Positions 63,982 through 64,000 of a DNA stretch of 64,000 bases are shown here, piece after piece. A model generated the notes under the pieces. That model was not told the DNA's origin and searched no databases. It was given only the letters and a program-made list of their open reading frames with translations. Positions within the stretch are counted from its first letter, which is position 1; each line of letters begins with the position of its first letter. Source of the DNA: Flammeovirga kamogawensis (GTDB lineage: Bacteria; Bacteroidota; Bacteroidia; Cytophagales; Flammeovirgaceae); contig NZ_CP076128.1 in the NCBI RefSeq assembly GCF_018736065.1, positions 4,465,001 through 4,529,000 on the forward strand, read 5' to 3'. The position numbers were made by a program, and so were the translations under genes.

Positions 63982-64000
63982 ATGAAAACGCTGAAATTAA
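63982..64000 (+). CDS. Possible 5' end of a gene cut by the window edge
   Basis: ATG AAA ACG CTG AAA TTA opens at 63982 after the terminator of the previous gene and looks like the start of a protein, possibly a signal peptide (MKTLKL). Only six codons are available, so this is a prediction. Confidence 0.35.

Overview
The window is AT-rich DNA from a marine member of the Bacteroidota, most likely a Flammeovirga-like Cytophagales bacterium. The evidence is a SusC/SusD pair, type IX secretion C-terminal sorting domains, many short lipoprotein signals, two sulfatases, Bacteroidota-type -7 promoter elements (TAnnTTTG) and an omega-like RNA polymerase subunit next to coaBC. The genus is an inference from overall gene content. 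I see no tRNA, rRNA, CRISPR array, insertion sequence or phage gene.

Layout. 1-4 kb: coaBC and rpoZ (minus), then a small ABC transporter operon that ends in its own GntR/YtrA-type repressor, with a matching inverted-repeat operator in front of it. 4-16 kb: two paralogous lipoproteins, a sulfatase, and two large type IX-secreted proteins facing away from each other. 16-30 kb: housekeeping and metabolic genes (bestrophin, a DnaJ-family protein, a radical SAM protein, an MFS permease, fructose-1,6-bisphosphatase, a phasin-like protein, hydrolases, a thioesterase, an M14 peptidase, YkvA and Xaa-Pro aminopeptidase).

31-49 kb: a complete alginate utilisation locus, all on the plus strand. A FadR-type GntR regulator sits behind a cluster of operator-like palindromes. 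It is followed by SusC, SusD, a PKD lipoprotein, a PL6 lyase, a PL17 oligoalginate lyase, an MFS uronate transporter, an SDR (DEH reductase), KDG kinase, KDPG aldolase and two PL7 alginate lyases. Together these predict polymer cleavage outside the cell or at the surface, import through SusCD, exolytic cleavage to the unsaturated uronate/DEH, reduction to KDG, phosphorylation to KDPG and splitting to pyruvate plus glyceraldehyde-3-phosphate. A strong bidirectional hairpin closes the locus.

49.4-51.1 kb: a compact minus-strand cassette of a SIR2-like protein, a two-helix SLATT-like membrane protein and a previously unlisted 51-residue single-pass membrane protein. It resembles NAD-linked abortive-infection systems and is the best candidate here for an undescribed system. 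The SIR2-like domain appears to carry Asn where the family normally has its catalytic His.

51-58 kb: a second catabolic neighbourhood with a sulfatase, an AraC regulator, a Tat-exported FAD-dependent oxidoreductase and a membrane TPR/HTH regulator. 58-64 kb: an acyl-CoA carboxylase beta subunit, an exosortase overlapping a small membrane partner, and a plus-strand run of envelope proteins including an S41 peptidase lipoprotein. Nearly every transcription unit end has a visible Rho-independent hairpin, and these were used to define the units.
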